From Mycolicibacterium canariasense (GTDB lineage: Bacteria > Actinomycetota > Actinomycetes > Mycobacteriales > Mycobacteriaceae): a stretch of 64,000 nucleotides of DNA. Shown here piece by piece: positions 29,801 through 36,696 of the stretch. Within the stretch, counting starts at the first letter, position 1, and every line of letters starts with the position of its first letter. The notes beneath the pieces were generated by a model that worked only from the letters and a program-made list of their open reading frames with translations, searched no databases and was not told where the DNA came from. The stretch spans positions 62,001-126,000 of the forward strand of contig NZ_LQOL01000042.1 of NCBI RefSeq assembly GCF_002101555.1, in the 5' to 3' direction. Position numbers and translations under genes: made by a program.

Positions 29801-31739
29801 GCTGGGCCTCTACCCCGGCGATCCCGGCCCGATCGGTGGCGACCTGTGCGGTGTGGTCACCGAAGTGGGTTCCGAGGTCACCGGATTCGAGGTCGGCCAG
29901 CGGGTCTTCGGTTCCATGCAGGGTGCGTTCGCCAGCAGGCTGAACGTCCCGGCACCGCTACTGGCCACCGTCCCGGACGGGGTGGGCGCGGTGGATGCCG
30001 CGACCATCCCTGCGGCGGCGCTGACGGTGCGGCTGGCGTTCGACTGGGCGAAGCTGCGACCCGGTGACAAGGTGCTCATCCACGCCGCCAGTGGTGGTGT
30101 GGGCCTTGCCGCGGTGCAGATGGCCCGCCAGCACGGTGCCGTCGTGTTCGCCACCGCGAGCAAGTACAAGCAAGCCACCCTGCGTGCGATGGGCGTGGAT
30201 TACGTCTACGACTCGCGCACAACGGATTTCGCCGATCAGATCCTGGCGGACACCGACGGCGCCGGCGTGGACGTGGTGCTCAACAGCCTGACCAACGAGG
30301 GCTTCATCGAGGCGACGGTGCGGGCCACCGCGCAGGGCGGCCGGTTCGCCGAGATCGCCAAGCGCGATATCTGGACGGCCGAGCAGATGGCCGCGTTGCG
30401 GCCCGATATCGACTACGAGATCGTCGCGCTGGACGTGACCATGATGACCGACCCGGACCACATCCAGCGGCTGATGGCCGAGGTGTCCGACGGTTTGGCC
30501 ACCGGCGCGTGGACGCCGGTACCGGCCGAGGTGTACCCGCTCACCGAGGCGAGGACGGCGTTCCGGCGCATGCAGCAGGCCAGGCACATCGGCAAGATCG
30601 TGGTGCAGATGCCGAAACCGCTGCAGCCGCACGGTGACCGGACCTACCTGGTGACCGGCGGGCTCGGCGCGCTGGGACTGCACACCGCGGCCTATCTGGC
30701 CCAGCTCGGGGCGGGTGACATCGTGCTGACCAGCCGTCGGGCGCCGGATACCGAGCAGCAGCAGGCCATCGACACCATCACCGAGCGCTACCACTGCCGG
30801 ATCCACGTCTTCACCGCCGACGTCGGTGCGGAGTCCGAAGTGGCCGCGTTGCTGGCGAGGATCCGCGCCGAGCTGCCGCCGCTGGCCGGCGTGGCACACC
30901 TGGCCGGTGTGCTCGACGATGCGCTGCTGCCGCAGCAGGACCTGGACCGGTTCCGGACGACGTTGGCCCCCAAGGCCTATGGCGCAGACCACCTGCACCG
31001 GTTGACCACGGACGACGAGCTGGACTTCTTCATCCTTTTCTCGTCGGCGTCGGCGGTGCTGGGCTCACCGTCGCAGGCCAACTACGCCACCGCCAACGCG
31101 CTGCTCGACGGGCTCGTCGCCCAGCGCCGGGCGCAGGGGCTGCCGGGGACCGCGGTGAACTTCGGTCCGTGGGGCAGCGGCGGGATGGCCAGTTCGCAAG
31201 CGGCAGTGGCCAATCTCAGTGCGCAGGGCATGATGCCGTTGGAGCCGTCGGCCGCGCTGGCCGCGCTCGGCGAGGCCATCCGGCACGGCACGGCGCAGGC
31301 GACCGTGCTGAAGGCGAACTGGCAGCGCACCGCGAAGATGCTCGGCGGCATCCGGCCGCCGCTGCTGGATCAGGTGCTGCCCAGCGGCGATGGGACGGCC
31401 ACCGGCGACAGTGAGCTGCTGCGCCAGCTGCAGGAGCTGCCCGTGGCGGCGCGGGCCGGCTTCATCACCGAGTTCCTGCAGAAGGAGGTCCAGGGCTTCC
31501 TGCGGCTCGCGCAGCCCCCTGCCGCATCGAGCAGATTCCTCGACCTGGGCACGGACTCGCTGATGGCCGTCGAGCTGCGCAACCGGCTGTTCGGTCAGTT
31601 CGGCGGGAAGTTCGACATCAGCCCGACGGCGGTGTTCGACTATCCGACCATCGGCGAGCTCGCCGAGCACCTGGTCTCGCAGCTGCCCGACGCGGAAGCA
31701 CCCGCGGCGGCCGATGCGGAGGCCGCGCCGGCGACGTGA
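20862..31739 (+). CDS. pks: Bimodular type I polyketide synthase for polyphleic acids (TPP locus)
   Basis: 3625 residues. Module 1 has KS (about 10-435; Cys in DTACSSS near 180), AT (about 540-850; GHSVGQYAA), a KR with its structural half (about 1000-1390; TGGLGSLG, YSAAN) and ACP (Ser in GMDSLMA near 1475). Module 2 has KS (about 1540-1965), AT (about 2070-2390), DH (about 2450-2740; HVIYGTVVVP), ER (about 2940-3240; HAASGGVGLA), KR (about 3260-3450; TGGLGALG, YATAN) and ACP (near 3560). Both ATs have HAFH, the malonyl-CoA signature. There is no thioesterase and no loading ACP, so a FAAL and PapA-type partners must start and unload it. It should extend a fatty acid by alternating modules. 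Confidence 0.92.
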   Translation: MASTEQPTGQQARFAIIGYAARLPGAADAGQFWDLLHHGRDAVSEIPRDRWDGDEFFDADASTPGKIVTRRAGFVDDAVGFDAPFFGISAREARLMDPQHRLLLETSWQAVEHSGTAPTALANTRTGVFVGLSTHDYLAMASSELTYPEVEAYLAIGTSGAAGAGRISYRLGLHGPAVTVDTACSSSLVAIHQACQALLLDECDMALAGGANVLLSPATMITFSQSRMLAADGRCKTFDAAADGYVRGEGCGVIVIKRLADALRDGDRIRAVIRGSAVNQDGASGGLTVPNGVAQQRVITEALDRAGVHPVDVDYLEAHGTGTSLGDPIEVQAAAAVLGRDRTADRPLLIGSAKTNIGHLEAAAGIAGVLKVVLALENQELPKHLHFQNPSPHIPWDRIPVRVVDETTAWERNGRPRIAGVSSFGFSGTNAHVILEEAPVPAPVPATAPDDRRFRVLPLSARTPAALVQTAQLYRSWLSAHPEATLADVCLTAGTGRAHLEHRAALVVNSVESARELLGALADDRPAPGLVRGDCVDAPKTAWLFPGQGSQYAGMARELFETEPVFAETLRRCADAVDTPLLDVLFDAPDGDLTLRQTQHAQPAIFAVEMGLARLWQSWGFEPDVVLGHSVGQYAAACVAGVFGLEDGVRLLAERGRLFGDLPTGGRMAAIFAAPDRVERLTDEFPSLSVAAYNGANTVLSGPGADLEQAVSRLTADGVRCDWLDTSHAFHSALLDPALDAFEAYANTFEFQPPQRILVCNRTGSALGRTAKLDGAYWRRHARQPVEFAKGVATLAELGCAVLLEVGPQPVLTAAAMRAWPDPATAPRAIASMRQNGADHRQITEALANAYVAGHVPDFDAFLQEPARKLDLPTYPFQHRHYWFRDKQTPPAKTDSARTEAVRLLEEGRIEELAALLGGTDGATDVLSRLAAQHNRQRDAQSIADARYEIRWQPAAAGSAVAGEGSAWLVIGDDSAVMQPLLDALSTHGHRHRTLGLPATDADEERLRVELRAAVEDEPALRILHVAALDGDTAPTMKSLLRMQHRVLTGTQRLFRAAADLRTPIWVATRGAQHVTDTDAVSPEQSALWGFCRAAALEFPQVWGGLADVTVGSADEWSLLINQVMAAPRGEDQFALREHAVHVPRLVRRTGQPNPTALELRSEATYLITGGLGSLGMEIAGYLAGHGARQLVLTGRRAPSAATQRQIDALAEQHSCAVRVVAADVANPHDVAHLIATVQAELPPLAGVVHAAGENSTTSLSALEPAELDRVFAGKVWGAWYLSEAVADLALDFFVSTSSISAVWGSYGQTAYSAANAFLDGLTWRQRASGVPGISVNFGPWAAGMADPEARAQLDRRGVRTLSPADALAGMADLMVGAGSHGVVARIDWPRFLPIYTQTGPRALLAEVAGEVPDAVVTASGPSGSTRLVEQLTAAPVQQRKKLVLEYLRDAVAEVTQVDASEIREEGGFFDLGMDSLMAVELRRRLEQAVGKELPATLAMDYPRLTDVADYLLGDVLHLNEKAGAGTAARHVSLATAATDEPIAIIAVACRFPGSPDPDAYWQLLAGGVDAIREIPEDRFDVDDFYDPEQQTPGKIYTRNGGYLDSVDGFDPEFFGISPREAIWIDPQQRLMLEIAWEGLERAGYAPSSLRGSRTGVFVGVGANEYSHLLSGDSVENLEAHFITGNALNAIAGRVAFTLGLEGPAMAVDTACSSSLVAVHQASQALHSGDCDLALAGGVNVLLSPASIVAASQARMLSPDGRCKTFDAAADGYVRSEGCGVLVLKRLSDAQRDGDRIAAVIRSSAVNQDGASSGLTVPNGGAQQRLITSALSRAGLTGGDVDYLEAHGTGTPLGDPIEVQAAAAAYGAGRDSDRPLLMGTAKTNIGHLESAAGVAGLIKVVLSLQNEMLPQTLHFTNPSPHIPWDSLPVRVVDEATPWLTNGRPRRAGVSSFGFTGTNAHVLLEEAPQPAEDTVADDAPEAPREPLTLLPLSARSAAGLTALAQRYAVWLDAHPETPIADIGFTAGAGRAHFEHRAAVVAGSAQEARLLLDELVANRLRPGVVRGECTDPPTTAWFFPGQGSQYPGMARELFESEPVFADTVRRCAQAVDGMLPRPLLDVLFGSGREAAETLRHTSFAQPAIFAIEMGLARLWQSWGIEPDVVLGHSVGQYAAACVAGVFSLEDGARLIAERGRLFGSLPAGGRMVAVFADPQYVEDAAEAFDRVSVGAYNGRNTVLSGPGEDLEQIVANCSQDGARCTWLETSHAFHSELLDPVLDEFEAFAAQFDYAVPTRPLVCNRTGAVLTADTPIDALYWRRHSRQPVQFTESVRTVAALGCSVLMEIGPQPILTAAALQCWPESSDAPRTIVSLRKGANAQRQITEALATAYISGHRPDFAAKQRTTARRLELPTYPFQRRRYWPKTSGLTGGGDGIRVAGILGSAKDLASGDTVYSNVFSVKTQPWLAHHVIYGTVVVPGATYAAMALAAAGAPARVKDVFFYEPIILPDKAAREVQLTLHPVDDGWKFQVHSRPHGVQDAEWSLNSDGSLLTGTEADEASDSVNPDEAIEQMNRTRPQELFDIFDDMELAWGPTWSTSLKSLWVGEGEAIGDIAIGEELAEHLSSEPIHPVLLDLCTGVAFPAFPAILAAEQGMSDLFLPLRYGQVQVQEKMPRRFYCRARWHESALNGETQVFDIDFVDRDGRILGGIREFTVKRAPREALLRGLGGDSTRLLYTVGWQEAAPPVADDTEKATGTWLIAGFDSLAAEVPGAVTVDDVADAQSWQRAFTDAAEQGSPVAGIVWRASGQPDADLAPRLEAQVAALLAAAQTAAEHKGLPGGLWIVTDRAVATEPGEPVDPVQAALWGFGRTLIAEQPTLRVRLVDGDTSAESLGWLAGALGTPVTEPETAVRQGRFLVSRLLHWARSGQLPMPRSDDYQLAPTERGAIDNLRLIEKDVTPPEPGEVQVRIEAAGLNFRDVLNVLGLYPGDPGPIGGDLCGVVTEVGSEVTGFEVGQRVFGSMQGAFASRLNVPAPLLATVPDGVGAVDAATIPAAALTVRLAFDWAKLRPGDKVLIHAASGGVGLAAVQMARQHGAVVFATASKYKQATLRAMGVDYVYDSRTTDFADQILADTDGAGVDVVLNSLTNEGFIEATVRATAQGGRFAEIAKRDIWTAEQMAALRPDIDYEIVALDVTMMTDPDHIQRLMAEVSDGLATGAWTPVPAEVYPLTEARTAFRRMQQARHIGKIVVQMPKPLQPHGDRTYLVTGGLGALGLHTAAYLAQLGAGDIVLTSRRAPDTEQQQAIDTITERYHCRIHVFTADVGAESEVAALLARIRAELPPLAGVAHLAGVLDDALLPQQDLDRFRTTLAPKAYGADHLHRLTTDDELDFFILFSSASAVLGSPSQANYATANALLDGLVAQRRAQGLPGTAVNFGPWGSGGMASSQAAVANLSAQGMMPLEPSAALAALGEAIRHGTAQATVLKANWQRTAKMLGGIRPPLLDQVLPSGDGTATGDSELLRQLQELPVAARAGFITEFLQKEVQGFLRLAQPPAASSRFLDLGTDSLMAVELRNRLFGQFGGKFDISPTAVFDYPTIGELAEHLVSQLPDAEAPAAADAEAAPAT

Positions 31740-31740
31740 G

Positions 31741-32820
31741 TCACGCCCAGCGCGTCGCCTCCACGTCGGCCGGCAGTGCCGAGCGCAGCGGTACATCCAG
31801 CCCGTCGTAGATGCCGGCGGGCTGGGTGGCCAGCCATTCGACGGCACCCAACAGGCGGTTGGCGGCGGTGGTGTTGCCGCCGTCGGCGCGGGTGCCGCCC
31901 GGGACGTCGGCGCGGGTGGTGATGGTGAGCTGCGGGTCACCGTCGACGATGACCCGGTGGTCGCCCACCCCTTGGTCGGGTTGCGGCCAGTGCGGGGCGC
32001 ACGACGGGTGGATGCGGGTGATGTGCTCGATGATCACCCGCCGCTCGCCGGCCGACCAGCCGATCACCTTGAGGTAGAACGCGCCCTGGGTGCCCTTCTC
32101 GAACGGGCCCATCACGGTGTCGACGGTCTCGTCGAGGGCCAGCCGCTCGACCTCTTCGGTGATCTCGTCGATCTCGATGCCCAGACCGCGGCCGATCATG
32201 CGGACGTTGCCGCCCCACACCATCGTCGGGATCGTCGGGATCAGCATCATCGGGGTCTCGTCCATGGAGCCACCGAAACCACACGACACCTTGACCGCGA
32301 ACGGCTGGTTGTAGGTGGAGTGGTCGAAGATCTCCTGACAGGTGATGGTCTTGATGCGGGTGCACAGACTCGCTGCCGTCACGGCCAGGGCGTCGTTACC
32401 CCAGCCCGGGTCGACACCGCTGACCAACAACGACGCCTGCCCGGCCTGCGCGGCGGCGGTGAGCCGCTGCACCCACTCCGGCGGCGCCGAGCGCGGGTCG
32501 TAGAGCGAGTACAGCGACGGCGTCACCACATGCGCGCCGGACTTCAACGCACGCTCGATATCGGCGATGGCCTCCTCGGGCCGGATGTCACCGGAGGCCA
32601 TATAGGCCACGGCGTCCGTCGCGCCCAGCGCCGCGTCGACATCGGTGGTGGCGGCGATGCCGGTAAGGCCTGGCAGGCCGGCGAACGCGGCCGCGTCCCG
32701 GCCCGCCTTCTCGGCGGACGAGGTGATCACCCCGGCCAGCTCCAGCCCGGGAAAGGCGAGTGCCGAACGGATCGTCGTCGACCCCATATTTCCGGTTCCC
32801 CATACCACCACACGTCTCAT
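31741..32820 (-). CDS. DapB-like NAD(P)-binding oxidoreductase
   Basis: 359 residues from ATG 32820; the open frame to 32898 adds 26 unrelated residues. The N terminus RRVVVWGTGNMGS is a dinucleotide-binding turn of the dihydrodipicolinate-reductase N-terminal family. The C-terminal part lacks the lysine-pathway DapB signature, so it is not a true DapB. Such proteins are common in actinobacteria, and I recall one beside the PKS of the M. smegmatis TPP locus. The substrate is unknown. It converges on pks with a 1-bp gap between stops and is divergent from fadE5 with about 250 bp between starts. Confidence 0.78.
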   Translation of the reverse strand: MRRVVVWGTGNMGSTTIRSALAFPGLELAGVITSSAEKAGRDAAAFAGLPGLTGIAATTDVDAALGATDAVAYMASGDIRPEEAIADIERALKSGAHVVTPSLYSLYDPRSAPPEWVQRLTAAAQAGQASLLVSGVDPGWGNDALAVTAASLCTRIKTITCQEIFDHSTYNQPFAVKVSCGFGGSMDETPMMLIPTIPTMVWGGNVRMIGRGLGIEIDEITEEVERLALDETVDTVMGPFEKGTQGAFYLKVIGWSAGERRVIIEHITRIHPSCAPHWPQPDQGVGDHRVIVDGDPQLTITTRADVPGGTRADGGNTTAANRLLGAVEWLATQPAGIYDGLDVPLRSALPADVEATRWA

Positions 32821-32968
32821 TCGCCTCACATTAGAGGTTTGATGGGTGTTTCCGTGGCGAGCATCACAGATCACCTGTTCTCGCACGTCAGAGGGCAAAA
32901 ACGGGCGCCGCGGGCGGCCCGATCAACCAGCGGGTTGATTCGCTGGCGCAAATTTGCTCAACACCCCT

Positions 32969-32996
32969 TTGAGTTGGGGTTACCGGACGGTATAGT
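32969..32996 (+). promoter_or_regulatory. fadE5 promoter (-35 / -10)
   Basis: TTGAGT at 32969-32974 and TATAGT at 32991-32996 are separated by 16 bases. This is a near-consensus housekeeping-sigma promoter, unusually clear for this genome. Transcription would begin near 33003, on the left edge of the palindrome at 33005-33020, giving a 5' leader of about 65 bases with a GAGGAG ribosome site before GTG 33070. Confidence 0.7.
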
Positions 32997-33004
32997 TCAT
33001 GGCA

Positions 33005-33020
33005 GTTACTGGTGGGTAAC
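33005..33020. promoter_or_regulatory. Palindromic operator at the fadE5 transcription start
   Basis: GTTAC and GTAAC flank a 6-base centre (core TTACT-N5-GTAA). The same core lies between fadA2 and fabG4 at 41739-41754. Located at the predicted transcription start, it would repress by blocking initiation. The size fits a TetR-family dimer. The TetR gene at 43987-44589 is a candidate regulator by proximity only. Confidence 0.55.
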
Positions 33021-33069
33021 TTAGCCCTGAGTACCCAACCGACAGCTTCCATCTCATTGAGGAGAAATC

Positions 33070-34905
33070 GTGGGCCACTACAAGAGCAACGTCCGTGACC
33101 AGGTCTTTACCCTGTTCGACGTACTCGGTCTCGACAAGGCGCTGGGCGCCGGCTCGTTCAGCGATCTGGATGCCGACACCGCCAAGGAGATGATCTCCGA
33201 AATGGCGCGCCTGGCCGAGGGCCCGGTCGCCGATTCGTTCGCCGACGGCGACCGCAACCCGCCGGTGTTCGATCCCAAGACGCACACCGTCAAGCTGCCC
33301 GAGTCGTTCAAGAAGTCGGTCAAGGTCACCATCGAAGGCGGCTGGAACAAGGTCAGCCTCGACGAGGAGCTCGGCGGCGTGCCCGCCCCCAAGGCGCTGC
33401 TGTGGACGCTCAACGAGCACATCCTCGGCGCCAACCCCGCCGTCTGGATGTACGCCGGCGGTGCGGCCTTCGCGCAGATCTTCGCGCACAACGCCACCGA
33501 CGAGCAGAAGAAGTGGGCCGTCATCGCCGCCGAGCGCGAGTGGGGCGCCACCATGGTGCTCACCGAGCCCGACGCGGGCTCCGACGTCGGCGCCGGCCGC
33601 ACCAAGGCGATCAAGCAGGAGGACGGCTCCTGGCACATCGACGGCGTGAAGCGCTTCATCACCTCCGCCGAGGCCGATGACATGTTCGAGAACATCTTCC
33701 ACCTGGTGCTGGCCCGCCCCGAGGGCGCCGGCCCCGGCACCAAGGGCCTGTCGCTGTTCTTCGTGCCCAAGTTCCTCTTCGACTTCGAGACCGGCGAACT
33801 GGGCGAGCGCAACGGCGTGTACGTCACCAACGTCGAGCACAAGATGGGCCTGAAGGTCTCGGCCACCTGTGAGCTGACCTTCGGCCAGCACGACAAGCCC
33901 GCCGTCGGCTGGCTGGTCGGCGAGGTGCACAACGGCATTGCGCAGATGTTCGACGTCATCGAGCAGGCCCGCATGATGGTGGGCACCAAGGCCATCGCCA
34001 CCCTGTCCACCGGTTACCTCAACGCCTTGGAGTACGCCAAGGAGCGCGTGCAGGGCGCCGACCTGACCCAGATGACCGACAAGACCGCTCCGCGCGTGAC
34101 CATCACGCACCACCCGGACGTGCGTCGTTCGCTGATGACCCAGAAGGCCTACGCCGAGGGCATGCGCGCGCTGTACATGTACACCGCGACGTTCCAGGAC
34201 GCCGAGGTGGCGCAGACGCTGCACGGGGTGGACGAGAACCTGGCGCTGCGGGTCAACGACCTGCTGCTGCCGATCGTGAAGGGTTACGGCTCCGAGCAGG
34301 CCTACGCCAAGCTCACCGAGTCGCTGCAGACCTTCGGTGGGTCCGGCTTCCTGCAGGACTACCCGATCGAGCAGTACATCCGCGACGCCAAGATCGACTC
34401 GCTGTACGAAGGCACCACCGCCATCCAGGCGCAGGACTTCTTCTTCCGCAAGATCATTCGCGACAAGGGTCAGGCGCTGTCCTACGTGGCGGGCGAGATC
34501 GACACCTTCATCAAGAACGAGTCGGGCAACGGCCGCCTGAAGGCCGAGCGTGCGCTGCTGGCCACCGCCCTGGAGGACGTGCAGGGCATGGCCGCCACCC
34601 TGACCGGTTACCTGATGGCCGCGCAGGAGGACACCGCCAGCATCTACAAGGTGGGCCTGGGCTCGGTGCGGTTCCTGCTCTCGGTCGGCGACCTGCTGGT
34701 CGGCTGGCTGCTGCAGCGTGAGGCCGCCGTGGCGATCGAGCAGTTGGATGCCGGTGCCACCGGTGAGGACAAGAAGTTCCTCGAGGGCAAGGTTGCGGCC
34801 GCGTCGTTCTTCGCGAAGAACTTCCTGCCGCTGCTGACCAGCACCCGCGTCGTCATCGACGGTATCGACAACGAGGTCATGGAGCTGGACGAAGCCTCCT
34901 TCTGA
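33070..34905 (+). CDS. fadE5: Acyl-CoA dehydrogenase FadE5
   Basis: 611 residues from GTG 33070, with GAGGAG 8 bases upstream. This long form has the acyl-CoA dehydrogenase domains in order: N-terminal helical, beta middle ([18 protein letters not shown]), C-terminal helical, and a FadE5-type extra C-terminal helical region. Glu447 in YEGTTAIQ is at the position of the catalytic base known for mycobacterial FadE5. The FAD-dependent enzyme oxidises a broad range of acyl-CoAs to enoyl-CoAs in the cytosol. It corresponds to Rv0244c. In M. tuberculosis fadE5 faces fadA2 directly; here 5.5 kb of accessory genes separate the two convergent genes. Confidence 0.94.
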   Translation: MGHYKSNVRDQVFTLFDVLGLDKALGAGSFSDLDADTAKEMISEMARLAEGPVADSFADGDRNPPVFDPKTHTVKLPESFKKSVKVTIEGGWNKVSLDEELGGVPAPKALLWTLNEHILGANPAVWMYAGGAAFAQIFAHNATDEQKKWAVIAAEREWGATMVLTEPDAGSDVGAGRTKAIKQEDGSWHIDGVKRFITSAEADDMFENIFHLVLARPEGAGPGTKGLSLFFVPKFLFDFETGELGERNGVYVTNVEHKMGLKVSATCELTFGQHDKPAVGWLVGEVHNGIAQMFDVIEQARMMVGTKAIATLSTGYLNALEYAKERVQGADLTQMTDKTAPRVTITHHPDVRRSLMTQKAYAEGMRALYMYTATFQDAEVAQTLHGVDENLALRVNDLLLPIVKGYGSEQAYAKLTESLQTFGGSGFLQDYPIEQYIRDAKIDSLYEGTTAIQAQDFFFRKIIRDKGQALSYVAGEIDTFIKNESGNGRLKAERALLATALEDVQGMAATLTGYLMAAQEDTASIYKVGLGSVRFLLSVGDLLVGWLLQREAAVAIEQLDAGATGEDKKFLEGKVAAASFFAKNFLPLLTSTRVVIDGIDNEVMELDEASF

Positions 34906-34914
34906 TCTTTCACG

Positions 34915-34955
34915 ACGACAAGGGCCCCAGGTTTTCGACCTGGGGCCCTTGTCGT
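34915..34955 (+). terminator. Strong hairpin terminator after fadE5
   Basis: Perfect 18-bp arms, ACGACAAGGGCCCCAGGT at 34915-34932 and its complement at 34938-34955, with a 5-base loop TTTCG. It begins 9 bases after the fadE5 stop. There is no long T run, which is common for mycobacterial hairpin terminators. It may also stop transcription from the DUF559 gene on the other strand. Confidence 0.85.
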
Positions 34956-34984
34956 TTGGGTTGAGTTGGCGTTGAGGGCGCGAA

Positions 34985-35021
34985 TGTGAGAAGCGCGCGC
35001 CCTCAGCGACAAGTCAGCGCG
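34985..35021 (+). repeat. Left direct repeat flanking the DUF559 gene
   Basis: A 37-bp repeat, about 30 of 37 bases identical to 35975-36011. The conserved core reads CCCTCAGCG, then A or C, then CAAGTCA. It covers the 3' end and stop codon of the DUF559 gene. Confidence 0.65.
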
Positions 35022-35857
35022 GATAGGCGGCGCCACTCTCGATTCACCCGAGCCACCACGCCCGCTCGGCGGTGCCCAGCCGCGACCCTGACCACCGTCC
35101 AGCCCACGCTCGCGATGTAGTCGTGCCGCTGGATGTCATAGCCCAGCGTGCCGGCGTGCTGAGCGCCGTCGTACTCGACGGCGAGCTGGAGGTGTTCCCA
35201 CCCCATGTCGAGGTAGTACAGCGGATGCCCGTCGAGACCCAACACCGGAATCTGGGTCTGCGGCCGGGGAAGACCCTCGTCGATGAGCATGAGCCGCAAC
35301 CACGTTTCTCTCGGCGACTCCGCACCCGGGTCGAACAGCGCGAGGGCATCATCAAGCTGACGAAGGCCGCGTGTGTGTCGGTGTTGCGCCGCGATCCCGA
35401 CGACGTCCTGGGCGCGCAACCGTGTCGCCCGCGCCAACGCGTCCAGCCGCGCCACGGCCACTCCGAGGTCACCACGCCGTCCGAGATCGAAGGCCGTCCG
35501 CGCGGCCGTGGTGACAGACATGCCGTCGATCGTCGTCGTCTCGTCGGGATGGATGAGGTCATTGCGGGTGACGACCCCGCTCGGTGCCTTGGCGTTGACG
35601 TGTACGAGCTCCACGGGCTCGCAGCGATCCACCCATTTCGCACCATGCAGCGCCGATGCCGCAGATCCCGCGATGACCGCCTGACGTCCCGACCACAGCC
35701 AGGCCGCGACGGTGCGTTGCCGTAGCGACGGCTCGCAACGTCTGCCCACATATACATTGGGCAATATCGCCCGGTAGTACCGGCGCAGCTCATGCCGCGT
35801 GAGCGCACCGGCGGCCAAAGCCTCGCTACCGATGAAAGGCCCGATTTCGGTATCCAT
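35003..35857 (-). CDS. DUF559-domain protein with AbiEi-like N terminus
   Basis: 284 residues from ATG 35857; upstream in-frame sequence is not protein-like. The N-terminal part (GALTRHELRRYYRAILPNVYV, then AVIAGSAASALHGAKW) resembles the winged-helix region of AbiEi-type antitoxins. The C-terminal third has YLDMGWEHLQLAVEYDGAQH, the Vsr/PD-(D/E)XK-related DUF559 core, followed by RHDYIASVGW. Mycobacterial genomes carry many such genes, and their function is unknown; nucleic-acid binding or cleavage is inferred. The gene is bounded by 37-bp direct repeats, sits between fadE5 and clpP, and is absent from this place in M. tuberculosis as I recall it. No toxin partner is visible. Confidence 0.78.
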   Translation of the reverse strand: MDTEIGPFIGSEALAAGALTRHELRRYYRAILPNVYVGRRCEPSLRQRTVAAWLWSGRQAVIAGSAASALHGAKWVDRCEPVELVHVNAKAPSGVVTRNDLIHPDETTTIDGMSVTTAARTAFDLGRRGDLGVAVARLDALARATRLRAQDVVGIAAQHRHTRGLRQLDDALALFDPGAESPRETWLRLMLIDEGLPRPQTQIPVLGLDGHPLYYLDMGWEHLQLAVEYDGAQHAGTLGYDIQRHDYIASVGWTVVRVAAGHRRAGVVARVNREWRRLSALTCR

Positions 35858-35974
35858 GGCCGTACCTTGGCCCGCCCCTGCGACAGACAGGTGCGCCGGA
35901 CGGCGCCCCTGGGTGCCCGGTGTGGACGAATCCGGCACTGGGGATGAATTCACTTGGCGCCGACGGCGTAGAAG

Positions 35975-36011
35975 TGTGAGAGGCCTCCACCCTCAGCGCC
36001 AAGTCAACGCG
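35975..36011 (+). repeat. Right direct repeat flanking the DUF559 gene
   Basis: Partner of 34985-35021, same orientation, spaced 990 bp. It ends 57 bp before the start of the first clpP-like gene, so it may also lie in that gene's promoter. Confidence 0.65.
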
Positions 36012-36068
36012 TTCTGCCCACAGCAGCACCGGCTGGGCGCCAGGAGCGGCACGCGGCAGAGTCGAGGC

Positions 36069-36668
36069 ATGTCCGAGAAACCACCCTTGTTCAGCCGGCA
36101 ATTACGAGAAGACCTGTTCCGCAAGCGCGTTGTGGTGCTCGACGGGGCACTCGACGACGACAACGGCACCGTCCTGGTCACCCAGTTCCTCACGCTGGCA
36201 GCCGATTCCAGCGATGACATCTGGTTGTGGATCCACTCCCCCGGCGGTTCGGTGCCCGCCATGCTGTCCATCAGGGACGTGATCCGGCTGGTGCCCGCCG
36301 AGGTCGGCACACTGGCGCTCGGGCTGGCTTGCAGCGCAGGGCAGTTCCTCCTCTCGTCGGGAACGCCCGGGAAGCGCTTCGCGTTGCCGCACGCGCGCAT
36401 CCTGATGCACCAGGGCTCGGCGGGTATCGCCGGTTCGGCGGTCGAGGTGGAGGTGCAGGCCGACGATCTGCGGCACACCCGCGACACCGTGCTCGGTTTG
36501 ATCGCCGCCGACACCGGCCAAGACCTCGAGCGCATCTTCACCGACTCGCTGCACGACCGCTGGTTCACCGCCGAGCAGGCGCGCGAGTACGGATTCATCG
36601 ACCACGTGGTCGAGGACTTCGCGCAGATCACACCGAACCGCAAGCAACAGTTGGGGATTCACGCATGA
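36069..36668 (+). CDS. ClpP-family protease subunit (catalytically intact)
   Basis: 199 residues from ATG 36069. ClpP/crotonase-like fold: [12 protein letters not shown] oxyanion region, nucleophile in GLACSAGQF (Ser89), base in LMHQGSAG (His114), and the Asp-containing stretch before [11 protein letters not shown]. It lacks a recognisable propeptide. It is an extra ClpP, separate from the essential mycobacterial clpP1-clpP2 pair, which is not in this window. The second ClpP-like gene starts 28 bp downstream, so the two are co-transcribed and could form mixed rings. No Clp ATPase is encoded nearby, so ClpX or ClpC from elsewhere would be needed. Confidence 0.88.
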   Translation: MSEKPPLFSRQLREDLFRKRVVVLDGALDDDNGTVLVTQFLTLAADSSDDIWLWIHSPGGSVPAMLSIRDVIRLVPAEVGTLALGLACSAGQFLLSSGTPGKRFALPHARILMHQGSAGIAGSAVEVEVQADDLRHTRDTVLGLIAADTGQDLERIFTDSLHDRWFTAEQAREYGFIDHVVEDFAQITPNRKQQLGIHA

Positions 36669-36696
36669 GCAAGGCGTGCCGAGGGAATCGACAGAT

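Noticed and set aside
20703-31065. Long minus-strand open frames under the PKS gene (for example 20703-22748, 24213-26042, 28176-29621)
   Set aside because: They are Arg/Gly/His-rich translations of the complementary strand of a GC-rich gene, without family motifs; the PKS frame has full domain evidence.
31741-32820. Assignment as DapB of lysine biosynthesis
   Set aside because: Only the N-terminal nucleotide-binding part resembles DapB; length and C-terminal part differ from the true enzyme.
32980-34224. 414-codon minus-strand frame opposite fadE5
   Set aside because: It is a codon-bias shadow with low-complexity composition; FadE5 is unambiguous on the plus strand and has a promoter and ribosome site.
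35955-36068. CGC-N5-GCG pattern upstream of the clpP-like gene as a ClgR site
   Set aside because: Such a short GC-rich pattern is expected often by chance in this genome, and the fuller ClgR consensus was not seen.
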